NCBI GenBank assembly: GCA_947184155.2
Contig: CAMXCT020000809.1
Span: forward strand, 55,116-119,115
Length of the DNA stretch: 64,000 nucleotides
Direction: 5' to 3'
Source: Cladocopium goreaui
Taxonomy: Eukaryota; Sar; Dinophyceae; Suessiales; Symbiodiniaceae
A model generated the notes under the pieces. It saw nothing but the letters and a program-made list of their open reading frames with translations, did no database searches and was not told where the DNA came from. Numbering within the stretch: the stretch's first letter is position 1; each line of letters starts with the position of its first letter. This document shows, one piece after another, positions 9,698-18,728 of this stretch. The position numbers and the translations under genes are program-made.

Positions 9698-11136
9698 CCC
9701 CACTTGGGTAGTATGCTGTACCTGCCTTTTTCTGAGTTGCACTCTTCCCCAAACAATACAGTGTCACACAAGGGGATTCTTCATTAAGGTTGGGTGGATC
9801 GAAGGTGGACGGATTCTCCTGTTTTGGTGACCCTCACAGCACAAAATTAATGCCTTGATCAACCATTTTTGAAAGATGTCTCGCACGAGAACCGGGCCAG
9901 GAAACCTCTACTGCAGAGGTGCCTTCTACCCTGCGTGCACTGTCCGTTTTTGGAAGCAAGTGCATTCTTAGGGCGCGGTATGTGGCGCACATTGCAGCAG
10001 CGTGGGTCACAAAGGGAGTTGACGCCGTCGTTTTTTGTTCACAATGTGTGTGGGCGGTTTTTTGAAAAGTTGAAGCCGGCCGTTTCATGAGCCAGAAGTC
10101 GTTTTTGGAATCGGTATACCTGGTCGTTTCAAGCTACCGTGTTTTTTGTGGTTTTAATATGATGTAAAGATATGTCGTTGAGGATGTTGCGTTGGGGATG
10201 TTATGTTCAGATGTTAGGTTCAGGTTTCGTCTGCTTTGGAAATTGACAATTTTCACATGTCGTGTTGAGAAAGATGTTGTAAATGTAGGTTTGGAATTAT
10301 GTTCATGTCTTTTGACACGCCTGGCTCTGAGGATGCAATATTTGCGCGTTGCCCTGTGTCTCACCTACGTCTTGTTGCGTCGCGCGTCGTTTCCTTTTGC
10401 CTTACTTTCCAAAGGCTTCGGGTGCTTTGGACTGTGTCCTGGGATTCGCTTAAGGATTGTCGACACTTTTGACGGCGGGAGCCCGAGGCCCTAGATCTCT
10501 TTCGTCTTCACACAACCCATTGGAGTAGAGTGGTCCCACGCTGCCAATGCTCTGAAGGGCCGATTGGAACTCAAAAGATTGACGGCATGTGGAAAGGCCT
10601 TAAACCATATTTGACTGCACCGGAAAAAAAAACAAAGCCTTGAATCTGAGGCTGCTTACATGTATTCATTGCACTCATTTATGTTCCAAAATTGCGCGCG
10701 GCCTGCAAAACGTTGGGCAAACGACATGAACTTGATGAAGGATTTGACCAAAAATGGGCTTAAAACCTGAGTCTTGCACAGATTGCAGAGTTGCAACCCT
10801 TAAAACAGTCACAATACTCCAGAGACCTGGATAAAAAGTGTAACACCCAGGGCTTTCTCACATCTTCAACTTTCCTTTTAGTGGCGCCCGCAATATGTGG
10901 CGATTTTCTGTGACATTCACTCCGAAATCCTCTCTGCCCTTGGCGCATGTCGAGCCGCTCTCGTTGTAGCGAAGTGGTCACTTTGATATCCCTTGCACAA
11001 CGGCTCTACACTTTGCGCGCGTCGGAGCACGCATGTGGTACCTCTCGCCCAACCCTCCTCACCTGCGCACGTCGGATCGCTCTCGTAGTGGTGCGAAACC
11101 CTCCCTGAGTTAATTCAAGATCTGACACCTCCATAA

Positions 11137-11420
11137 GGTCCTTCTATGGCCACCTTGCAAGATTCTCTTAGAGTTCCGCGTGTGAATACCTTGAAGAGGT
11201 CCTGATGAGAAGATCTTGCGGAGATCCTGAAGAAATACTCCTGGAAGGTCCTTCTAGAAAGATTCTCTTCGAGGTCCTTGTATGAAGATCTTGAAGAGAT
11301 TGCGTTAGAGGCGTTTGTAACAAGTTCTCGTGCAGAAAGCTTGAAACATCTTGAAACAACCTGCTAGAAGGCCCTCCTATGTCGATCTTGTGGGATTCTC
11401 TTAGAGGCCCCGGGATGATC
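11137..11420. repeat. Degenerate repeat around AAGGTCCTTCTA...AGATTCTCTT
   Basis: Copies begin near 11137, 11247 and 11370, and AGATCTTGnAGAG variants occur between them. The copies are strongly diverged. Confidence 0.5.
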
Positions 11421-12099
11421 CGGTAGACCTTCTTGCCAGCAGGGTTTGTTCTCCACATCAGCACATGTTCTCCACTCTGTTGGGCCTTTTGCCGAGATAA
11501 TATGAAATAATTGCAAATGATTTGAAGCGACATCTTGAGGCAAGGCGCAAACACATTGAAAGGTTTATTGCTTGTGGTCAACTTTGCCGACCCATCCTTG
11601 GCAGAATTCGAAAAGGCTGGGGGACATGATGAACCCGGGATGGAAAACCATATTCCAGCCACAAACAAAGTAAATGCTAGCACTGTATGCTCCTCCACCG
11701 GCCAGCCATTGAATCACGTTCTGAGATGACCTGATCAGGACCCGGCCTTCAAGAAACCCTGCCTTTCCAATTGATCCCTGAGAGCGCGTGGCCCTCCCAA
11801 TGTCCAGAAATTCTGCCGGGCGCGTCCTCGAGTCAAGTTGAACATGGTTACAGCGCAAGAATTGTGGAACAAAATTATGTTTCAAAGATTCGCCGAGCCG
11901 CGGTATGTTTCAACAGTGTTGATCACAGGGCACGCTTTGACGCTTGCAACTTTGAGGTCGATAGTGTCCTCAGCAATCGAAAGGAATGAAAGTAACCAAA
12001 GCTAAACCTGTTCTTTTTCCCGAGAGCGCCTGAACGTAGGGTTTTTCTAAAAAGGAACTGAGATCTTACGTCTTCACATCTTATATCTTCAGATATTAT

Positions 12100-12174
12100 G
12101 TCTGCTGATCTTCCGTCTGCTGATCTTCCGTCTGCTGATCTTACGTCTGCTGACTTTACGTCTACTGATCTTAC
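12100..12174. repeat. 15-bp tandem repeat, five copies
   Basis: The unit is GTCTGCTGATCTTCC, starting at 12100, 12115, 12130, 12145 and 12160. The later copies change to TTAC and carry single substitutions. A degenerate upstream stretch (12068-12099) has the same flavour. Confidence 0.9.
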
Positions 12175-12373
12175 GTCTGCATCTTCAGACCTTGCACTCT
12201 CTCTCTCTCTCCCTCTCTGTCTGTTTCCTCTCTTCTTCCAATTTCTATTCTCTCTTAAAGCGCGCAGTGGCCACCAGCGATCACGAAAATGCGACAGTTA
12301 TGCACGAAATGCGGTTTTGTCGTCAAAAACTGTGGGAAAATTGCGAGTTTGACTGGCCGCGTGCGAAAGTATC

Positions 12374-12749
12374 TGTGTGTGCGTGTGTGCGTGTGTGCGT
12401 GTGTGTGCGTGTGTGCGTGTGTGCGTGTGTGCGTGTGTGCGTGTGTGCGTGTGTGCGCGTGTGCGCGTGTGCGCGTGTGCGCGTGTGCGCGTGTGCGCGT
12501 GTGCGCGTGTGCACGTGTGCGCGTGTGCGCGTGTGCGCGTGTGCGCGTGTGCGCGTGTGCGCGTGTGCGCGTGTGCGCGTGTGCGCGTGTGCGCGTGTGC
12601 GCATGTGCGCGCTAGGGCGCTCGTGCCGTGCTCCGTGCGCGTGCGCGTGCGCGGTGGGGGTGCGCGTGTGCGTGTGCGTGTGATGTGCGTGTGTGCGTGT
12701 GCGTGTGGTGGTGTGTGTGTGTGCGTGTGCGTGTGTTCAGCAGTGTGTG
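12374..12749. repeat. Alternating GT/GC tract with Z-DNA potential; CA tail of LINE A
   Basis: 12374-12612 is 239 bases of unbroken purine/pyrimidine alternation. It is first GTGTGC-type and then an octamer GTGTGCGC repeated many times. 12613-12749 continues as interrupted GT/GC sequence and runs into T9 at 12750-12758. Read on the minus strand this is A9 followed by CA/CG repeats, the same tail as LINEs C and D. Long Thr-His and Val-Cys ORFs here are artefacts. Confidence 0.9.
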
Positions 12750-12758
12750 TTTTTTTTT

Positions 12759-12974
12759 GGCTGCATACCTTTTCCATTGCTCTCAAGGTCTGTGCCGACC
12801 AGCGTTGCATGGTTGCAACGGTTCCGTTTTGGAAGCAATCTGGCCCCCTACAGTTGACTCTCAGGTGCCGCTCTTGTTTGGAGAAATGAAAAGCATCTTG
12901 GTTCCATCTGATGGGTGATGGATTGCGCATGGGAGAAAATTCAGAATGGTGGCATGAGAATGCCTCACTGATCT
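12759..12974 (-). other. 3' untranslated region of LINE A
   Basis: About 215 bp between the protease stop and the A9 tail. No coding potential, and little similarity to the C and D 3' ends beyond the tail itself. Confidence 0.6.
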
Positions 12975-13960
12975 TCATGTTGGCAGCGGTAGCATGGCAA
13001 GGATCGCTGCGTTGACTGCCGCTGCATCTGGTGTCATATCCAGGTTCCGATAATTCCAGAGCTTCACATGATCAGCACGAGTCAGCCAGTACACAGTGGC
13101 TGTGCGTTTCATCCAGTTTGGAACATCCCACAAAGGCTTGGGAGCTACCCAATCATCAGTGAGAAGCCATTCCGCTGGTGTGACTTGGTTGGCAATTGCT
13201 GGTGCTAGTCTCAGGGCAGCGCGGAAGTGGCCTGCATTGTCCTCTCCCAAATGCGCCGTGAGCGCCACCACTTGGTACTCAATCATCTCACATGTCAGAG
13301 CACTGTCTGAGAAGACAGGTACAAGGCATACCTGGTCTGTTTGAAGCATGCATTCACTTTTGTAAATCCGTTGCTGGCTGTCCTGTGTGCAGCGGTCAAC
13401 ATGGATGCAGAGACAGGTGGGTGCCTGGCAAAGTGCCGTGCACATTGCCATACTGCAAACAGCTGTGTCAGGTCACTGCAACTGGTGTCTGCCAAAAAAG
13501 GTGTGAATTTCAAGCAAATTGGTGTGCTCTTGCAACCCTGATCGCAAATCCTAATGCTGTCATTTTCAGAGATCCGCTTTTCCCAACGCATGTCAAAAGC
13601 ATCAGAGCCCATCTGCACCAACCATGCTGCAACGAATTCAGCTGAGTCCTGTTGTGCAATGCGCTGTGGGCTAACCGCAGGATCTATCAAACCCCAACAG
13701 TGCAAGATCTGCTGAAACCAAACTTCATCACAAAGATTGATGCAGGTAGCAGGGTTGGTGCAAATAAAATCATGCAACATCTGGCACTGTTTTCCCCATG
13801 CTTTCAGGCTCCACGTCATTGTGGACAAGGTAGTCCACAGCAAGGCACTCGTCGTGGCATTGGCAAAACAAATGTTCCCAGGGTTTTCCATGCTCATATG
13901 TGCAAGTCGTTGCAACAAGAGTTCAGGTGTGAGGCATTGGTACCTCTCAGTTGGGTTCAT
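12975..13960 (-). pseudogene. LINE A USP-type (C19) protease, split by one frameshift
   Basis: The Cys box NPGNICFANA lies at about 13860-13890 and the QQD box QQDSAEFVAAWL near 13640, both in the main frame. A frameshift near 13445 moves to the frame 13451-12975. That frame carries LCQAP, HLGEDNAGHFRAAL (His box, near 13225) and a diverged end without the usual YEDG. Family knowledge: USPs are cysteine proteases that remove ubiquitin. The spacing from Cys to His is about 215 residues, compact for the family. Of the four copies this one has the most typical Cys box but the weakest C-terminus. Confidence 0.75.
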
Positions 13961-16510
13961 TCTGTTTTGGGGGCCACTGCTCCCTTCTTCTTGCCTTTGC
14001 CCTTGCCCTTGGTGGGCGACTGAAGCTGCAAGGTCTTCTGCAGGTTCACTGCCAATGGGCTTTGTTGGAGGCTGTGGGGTCGAAGTGATGTCCCCATGAG
14101 CATCCAAATGGCTGAGTGGCTCAGCTCCGTCAGCAATTGCCACGGGCTGTCCATCCTCATACTCACCTGCAATTTCCATGGTGATACGTCCTGCTTCTGC
14201 CCGGCTGGTAGTGCGTGAAACTTCACTACCGTTTGCATCTCCGTCAGGGCCTCCAGCATGTCTGTGCAGATCTGTTGCAGACGGGTCAGGGTGAGTGGCC
14301 GTCGATTGCTGGGCACCAATGCCTTGTGCCCATGGTCCCATTCCAGATATGGGCACGTGAGGTCCTGTAGCAGCACTTGATTGTGCTGGGCAGCCACCAA
14401 GACTTCGGAGCCCGCTGGCGCTGATCCCAGTTGTTGAATCCGACTGAGAAGAGTATTGAAAAGGACCTGAGCCAGGTGCTGCCTCAGCGGCATGGTCCTC
14501 ACCCTCTGGTGTGCCTGCAGGTTCTCCTGGTGTTGTTGTGCCCATTTCTCCGTGGCTTGTAGCAGCAGTTTCAAGCAGCCTTCTTTCCCTTTGTTGGCGA
14601 AAAAGAGAATGAAGGTGTCCTCTCTCTTCATCGCCTGCAGCTCCCTGTCCATTTGGAGAGCCAATTTGGCCATGAGCGTCACCGCCTGTGCCAGTTGGAT
14701 TTTGTCTGATGCTCCGTGCTTTTGGTGCTCGTCTTGGTTGGAGTCGCCTTTTCTTTGGCGCTTGGGATGAGCATTCTGGGACAATTGGAGTGTCCGATCC
14801 AACATGGGCCCCATCGCCTGGAACGCTTGCCAGACTTGGTTCGTGGCGTCGTCCGCTTCTGGCATGGTCATGTCGGCCATTGGCAGCTCGGCTCAAAAGG
14901 ACAGCAGCTTGGATGAGGCAAGGACACTGGGCCTTGAAATGGGCTTGGACCAAAGCAGATCGTTGTGCATCTGTCAGCATGGTTGGGTCATGAGTGTCTT
15001 CTCTGCGCAAATTGATCACTTGATGACAGGCATAGCATTGCACATCATTGTCACAATGGTTCAGAAACTTGGGCAGCAATTGTTGCACCAGAAATTTCAC
15101 CAACGGGATACCACAGTGGTGTGCCTCATACATGTGAAGGGGCAGCTCTGCCACATGGAATACTTCAGCGCAGAGGAGGCAAGTGGACCTCGTGATGGCA
15201 AGGATGTGATCGTCCAGCCAGAGTTCATGCAACAGTCTGGTGGTCAACAGTCGTTCCAGTCGAAATCGTGAGTCTCTATCCAGTTTTGCAGAAAACATCT
15301 GGGCCAGCTCAGCTTCAGTGGGATCATGTGGAAAGAAAATCACATCCCGCAGTCTCATGTGCTGCATAGCTAACTGGCGTAGAGGATTGCATACATGGTT
15401 GGCTCGATGTTGACTGGTGCTGGGGTTGCAGGTGCAACCCACCTGATTGTACAGCAGGGAGACTAAAATGTGTGTCAAACCCTGGGACGCCGACCACAAC
15501 TGCGAGTGGGCTGCAACCAAGTGGCCTGACAAATCAGCCGGTCGTGAGTACCGGCAACTGCAGTTCTGGCATTGTAAAGTCAGCTGTAAACGTGTATGGC
15601 TGTCACGCAACGTGTCCACCAGTTTGCCAGCACTTGTTGCTAGCTCCCAAGCTGGTTGCACTGTCAAGACTTCTGTTGGTAGATCTGGGGCAAATTGTCC
15701 ACATCTGCCTTGGTTTATATGTGACCGCAAGGACTCAAGGTGCTCAAAGACAGCACCGCAGTGGTTGCATGCGGACTGTCCATCCAGACAGTCCCTGGCT
15801 GGGTTGAACCCAGTGCTGGCCAGTCGATGGTCTTGGGCAAGGTGAGCATGTAGGCCCTCTGTGGTCTCATGGAGGGTCCCACAAATGTCGCAAGTCAAGA
15901 TAGACCTGGCAGCTGCAGCAGTGTCCGTCACTTGGCCTCCACCGTGCACCAATAGGAGGGCTAGTTGTGTCCAGACCCTGCACTGATGTGTGTTGCGGAA
16001 CAAAGCATGGCAGTAAGGACATGGTGTGTCCTCTCCGTATTGGTTTGTGAGCTGCTTTCCCTTAGCCGAGGTGTGTGGCCAAAACGTCGGGTGCAGGACC
16101 TTGATGTGCTGATTCAAGTCCTGCATACGGCCAAGGAACTGATCGCACAGGCAGCATCTGGTGGCCAGATATTCGCAGGCTTGTTGTTCCCGTCTCATAT
16201 GATGCCACGTTGGATTGGCCACAATCGTCAAGATTCTGTCACCCCATTCCTGGCTTCTGAGGTTGCTCAAGTCATGCATGGTTTGTCCCCGCACTGGACC
16301 CATCTTGCTTTGGTGCAAACATTGATTGGACCTGTGGTGGGTCCACCTGCAGAGGTGGTGCAGTGTTGGTCCAACACCCTGGTGGTCCTGGTTGCAAGAC
16401 CTGGCAGCCACGCTGGATGTGAACTGTAAATGATCGCCATGTTGTGAAAGTCTGAAAACAATGCTTGCACTGTGGGAGACCATGTAACATGTGGGATGCA
16501 TGAGAAGCAA
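13295..16510 (-). CDS. LINE A zinc-finger array, linker and USP N-terminal half
   Basis: 1071 codons in the main frame. The first roughly 75 codons are upstream of the frameshift junction and probably not native. From about residue 80 come CCLCDQFLGRMQDLNQHI, CPYCHALFRNTHQC, CDICGTLHETTEGLHAHL, CNHCGAVFEHLESLRSHI, CQNCSCRYSRPADLSGHL, a CTCNPST...HVC knuckle, CLLCAEVFHVAELPLHMY and CYACHQVI. That is at least seven C2H2-like or related zinc sites. A Gly/Ser/Pro-rich linker (about 14880-13960) follows, overlapped by ORF2 in the +1 frame. Then comes the protease part with NPGNICFANA and QQDSAEF boxes. The frame is lost near 13445. Confidence 0.85.
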   Translation of the reverse strand: MLLMHPTCYMVSHSASIVFRLSQHGDHLQFTSSVAARSCNQDHQGVGPTLHHLCRWTHHRSNQCLHQSKMGPVRGQTMHDLSNLRSQEWGDRILTIVANPTWHHMRREQQACEYLATRCCLCDQFLGRMQDLNQHIKVLHPTFWPHTSAKGKQLTNQYGEDTPCPYCHALFRNTHQCRVWTQLALLLVHGGGQVTDTAAAARSILTCDICGTLHETTEGLHAHLAQDHRLASTGFNPARDCLDGQSACNHCGAVFEHLESLRSHINQGRCGQFAPDLPTEVLTVQPAWELATSAGKLVDTLRDSHTRLQLTLQCQNCSCRYSRPADLSGHLVAAHSQLWSASQGLTHILVSLLYNQVGCTCNPSTSQHRANHVCNPLRQLAMQHMRLRDVIFFPHDPTEAELAQMFSAKLDRDSRFRLERLLTTRLLHELWLDDHILAITRSTCLLCAEVFHVAELPLHMYEAHHCGIPLVKFLVQQLLPKFLNHCDNDVQCYACHQVINLRREDTHDPTMLTDAQRSALVQAHFKAQCPCLIQAAVLLSRAANGRHDHARSGRRHEPSLASVPGDGAHVGSDTPIVPECSSQAPKKRRLQPRRAPKARSIRQNPTGTGGDAHGQIGSPNGQGAAGDEERGHLHSLFRQQRERRLLETAATSHGEMGTTTPGEPAGTPEGEDHAAEAAPGSGPFQYSSQSDSTTGISASGLRSLGGCPAQSSAATGPHVPISGMGPWAQGIGAQQSTATHPDPSATDLHRHAGGPDGDANGSEVSRTTSRAEAGRITMEIAGEYEDGQPVAIADGAEPLSHLDAHGDITSTPQPPTKPIGSEPAEDLAASVAHQGQGQRQEEGSSGPQNRMNPTERYQCLTPELLLQRLAHMSMENPGNICFANATTSALLWTTLSTMTWSLKAWGKQCQMLHDFICTNPATCINLCDEVWFQQILHCWGLIDPAVSPQRIAQQDSAEFVAAWLVQMGSDAFDMRWEKRISENDSIRICDQGCKSTPICLKFTPFLADTSCSDLTQLFAVWQCARHFARHPPVSASMLTAAHRTASNGFTKVNACFKQTRYALYLSSQTVL
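13957..14880 (-). CDS. LINE A ORF2, overlapping +1-frame helical protein
   Basis: 307 codons in the +1 frame relative to the zinc-finger/USP frame. It starts at ATG 14880 in the context CAATGG and ends with TGA at 13959-13957. No known domain is recognised. The predicted product is mostly helical and charged. Segments such as LRQHLAQVLFNTLLSRIQQL, CPYLEWD, VVKFHALP and SAIWMLMGTSLRP match equivalent positions in the ORF2 proteins of B, C and D. The C-terminus is very basic (KGKGKGKKKG). The stop codon overlaps the first main-frame ATG of the protease as ATGA (13960-13957), which suggests coupled termination and restart. Function unknown; an RNA- or particle-binding role is a guess. Confidence 0.68.
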   Translation of the reverse strand: MADMTMPEADDATNQVWQAFQAMGPMLDRTLQLSQNAHPKRQRKGDSNQDEHQKHGASDKIQLAQAVTLMAKLALQMDRELQAMKREDTFILFFANKGKEGCLKLLLQATEKWAQQHQENLQAHQRVRTMPLRQHLAQVLFNTLLSRIQQLGSAPAGSEVLVAAQHNQVLLQDLTCPYLEWDHGHKALVPSNRRPLTLTRLQQICTDMLEALTEMQTVVKFHALPAGQKQDVSPWKLQVSMRMDSPWQLLTELSHSAIWMLMGTSLRPHSLQQSPLAVNLQKTLQLQSPTKGKGKGKKKGAVAPKTE

Positions 16511-18728
16511 AAAGATTTCTGTTCATGCGCTGTCCATGAGCCTGCGTGCAATGTCTCCTATAAGTGGCTACATTGGTCGTATTAAAGTCACACAGCTGGC
16601 ACTCAAAAACAGGCTCTGGCGGCAGGTCGTGCTCTGGGTCAGGGTGCACTGGGACAGCTTGGCCTGTGTTGTTCTGGACTGCCAGAAACTCTCGTAAATG
16701 GTGCAAGTGACTCCAGTCCAGAGTGTGAACAATATCAATGTCAGGAACTTGCATCAGTCGTTGAGTGACCGACAGCAACTGGCGTTCGACAGTCTGTCCA
16801 AGCCGGGTGAGTGGCAAAACAACCCCTTGTCCAGTGAGCGCTGTCTGGTGGCTCTGTCCAGTACGATATGCATGGTTCCCAATGATCTGCCTGAGCATGC
16901 TATACATGGTTTGCTGTAATTTCTGGGTGCCATGTGCTGTGATGCCAACTGTGCAAATGCTGTAGGTTAAGACAGGATATACGCAAGTGGTCCATAATTG
17001 GAGTCTCTGGTTTTGGGACAAGCCTCGTTTGCCTTTAAGCCAGCGGCTAAGGCGATGGAACGCAAGCTGGGACAATTGAATGCGGTGCATTGTGGTTTGA
17101 TCCTCAAAATTGTTGTAGGACAACACCGTGCCAAGGTATTTGACCTTTCTCTCAACTGGTATCCAAATGATCGGACGATCAGCAGTTTCAAGCTTCAACC
17201 ATTCTTTTCCATCTCGAAAAGCAGTGAGTGTTTGGCGCAATTTTCGGTAGGAGGTGCCAGTCATTGCCACCAACGCAACGCACTTGCTCGAATTGATAGT
17301 CATGCCAAAGTCTTGCAGCAGTTCCAGAGTGGTGTACAATTTGGATAAAAGGTCATGAAATTCAGTGACGGAAAAGAAAACATCGCCCATCTGACCATCA
17401 TCCGCATAGAAATTGATGCATCTCTGAATCCACTGGCAGTCAACTCGTTGGCTGAGAGCTTGCAAAAACAGCAGAACGTAAATGTTCCAAAGCAGGGGAG
17501 CAGCCTTGCATCCCTGTCTCAGGCCGCGCCCAACAGAGATCCCCTCATCAATCCCATGTGAAAACAAATGATATCTGGTATCTTGGTGCCACATGGTCAG
17601 AAGTTGCGCTGCAGGGGCAGGAATACCAAGTTGGAATAGTTTCGAAAACAATTGAAGACGGCTTACCATGTCAAAGGCTCTTTCAATGTCCAAAAAAATA
17701 CCAATACCACCTGCAACTTTATATCGGCAAGCTTTCAACATTCTCTGAAAAGGAGTGGTTCTCTGCATGGCTAACAGGGTTCTAATCTCACGGCAGTGCT
17801 GGGTGACGCGCAGAAGTGCATCTTGTGTGGAGCGCTTGGGCAGGTACGACCAAATAGGCCAAGGTATGATGATGGGCATCAATGCTTGTTGGGCCTGTGA
17901 GGCTAGAAGTCCTACCACTGCTTTGCCCAGTGGCTCTTGGAGAGCCAAAGGGCGCAATGCCCGCGGGTGCACAGGAGGTTTATTAGGTTTAGGGATTAGG
18001 ATCATCCAGCTATCTTTAAACCACGTAGGTATAAAGGGATGGTCACCTATCCACCGAGTCCTAAAAACTTCATAAAGGGCTGACGCAATCTTGGGGGCAA
18101 TTGATTTCCACACAATTGCAGGGGCGCACGGTCGTGCAACCGCTTTGACTGCCGGAATATGCGTCAGCGCATGCATCAGGTCTGCCTGAGTGAAAGGCAG
18201 GTCATGGACAGCCACTCCAGGCGTCTGGAATGTTGTAGGTCCATGCCATGTTTCCTGAATGAAATGACGTAGCATCGCAGTTTCCTCTGGGGGACTGGCA
18301 ATCTGTCCCTGCTGATTTCGGAGTTGCATTCTGCGTACAGGTTGTTTTGGCGAAAACTTGTTTATGATCTGAAAAAGGGAATGTGTGTCATGTTTCAGAG
18401 CGGCCACTGTTGCACTGTCAATGACTTCCTGAAATCTAAGCTGTCGGACACGCCAGGCATGGGTCTTGGCATGCCGTTTCAAAACCAAAAACCTACAGAC
18501 ATGGTGCCAGGCTTTGAACAGGTTTCGAACAGTCACAACAGCAAATTTCGAGTATGCTTTCCTATGTTCCCATTTGTTGAGAATATGGGTTTGGGCAAGC
18601 TTGTCAGGTGCATTTGATGGCTTCTTGTTGTGTGGAAAAAATTGATGGAACCCTCTGCAAGCAATCTGGTGCAAATCTGAAAGAAGTGTTTCATCTGAGC
18701 TCGAGACTTGTTGCAGGCGGTGCAGCAC
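16272..18728 (-). CDS. LINE A reverse transcriptase and first zinc fingers
   Basis: 818 codons. An alpha-helical basic connector comes first, with SPKQPVRRMQLRNQQG (residues about 125-140). RT follows: SWMILIPKPNKPPVHPRALR, GIGIFLDIERAFDMV (motif A), GLRQGCKAAPLLW (motif B) and FYADDGQMG (motif C, YADD at about 17400). The thumb follows, with YLGTVLSYNNFEDQ. The C-terminus has CQLCDFNTTNVATYRRHC and CKHCFQTFTTWRSFTVHI zinc fingers. The active-site residues are intact. The frame is lost after the second finger, near 16280, and the protein resumes in the frame 16510-13295. The ORF alone would give an RT without the rest of the finger array or the USP. Confidence 0.9.
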   Translation of the reverse strand: MLHRLQQVSSSDETLLSDLHQIACRGFHQFFPHNKKPSNAPDKLAQTHILNKWEHRKAYSKFAVVTVRNLFKAWHHVCRFLVLKRHAKTHAWRVRQLRFQEVIDSATVAALKHDTHSLFQIINKFSPKQPVRRMQLRNQQGQIASPPEETAMLRHFIQETWHGPTTFQTPGVAVHDLPFTQADLMHALTHIPAVKAVARPCAPAIVWKSIAPKIASALYEVFRTRWIGDHPFIPTWFKDSWMILIPKPNKPPVHPRALRPLALQEPLGKAVVGLLASQAQQALMPIIIPWPIWSYLPKRSTQDALLRVTQHCREIRTLLAMQRTTPFQRMLKACRYKVAGGIGIFLDIERAFDMVSRLQLFSKLFQLGIPAPAAQLLTMWHQDTRYHLFSHGIDEGISVGRGLRQGCKAAPLLWNIYVLLFLQALSQRVDCQWIQRCINFYADDGQMGDVFFSVTEFHDLLSKLYTTLELLQDFGMTINSSKCVALVAMTGTSYRKLRQTLTAFRDGKEWLKLETADRPIIWIPVERKVKYLGTVLSYNNFEDQTTMHRIQLSQLAFHRLSRWLKGKRGLSQNQRLQLWTTCVYPVLTYSICTVGITAHGTQKLQQTMYSMLRQIIGNHAYRTGQSHQTALTGQGVVLPLTRLGQTVERQLLSVTQRLMQVPDIDIVHTLDWSHLHHLREFLAVQNNTGQAVPVHPDPEHDLPPEPVFECQLCDFNTTNVATYRRHCTQAHGQRMNRNLFASHASHMLHGLPQCKHCFQTFTTWRSFTVHIQRGCQVLQPGPPGCWTNTAPPLQVDPPQVQSMFAPKQDGSSAGTNHA

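Larger units (their letters stand above)
2080..9702 (-). mobile_element. Ty1/copia LTR retrotransposon, defective
   Basis: The element is bounded by two 135-bp direct repeats with the canonical TG...CA ends, read on the minus strand, and by a 5-bp target duplication CCCCA at 2080-2084 and 9698-9702. The internal order on the minus strand is gag with zinc knuckle, aspartic protease, a methyltransferase-like insert, integrase, RT N-terminus, RNase H C-terminus. Integrase before RT makes it Ty1/copia and not Ty3/gypsy. The coding part is split by at least six frameshifts. The RT palm with its catalytic motif is missing, replaced by about 950 bp of unrelated DNA. The LTRs differ at only two positions, so the insertion itself is recent. 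Confidence 0.93.
9703..12373. other. Intergenic region without recognised genes
   Basis: ORFs up to 176 codons exist but have no family resemblance and overlap each other. The region holds the repeats listed separately at 11137-11420 and 12100-12174, a pyrimidine tract at 12198-12256, and otherwise no structure that I can name. Confidence 0.55.

Noticed and set aside
12298..12978. Long ORFs of Thr-His or Val-Cys repeats over the GT/GC tract, with similar ORFs over 36285-36383 and 44662-44877
   Set aside because: They translate dinucleotide repeats in several frames and on both strands, with no flanking gene structure.
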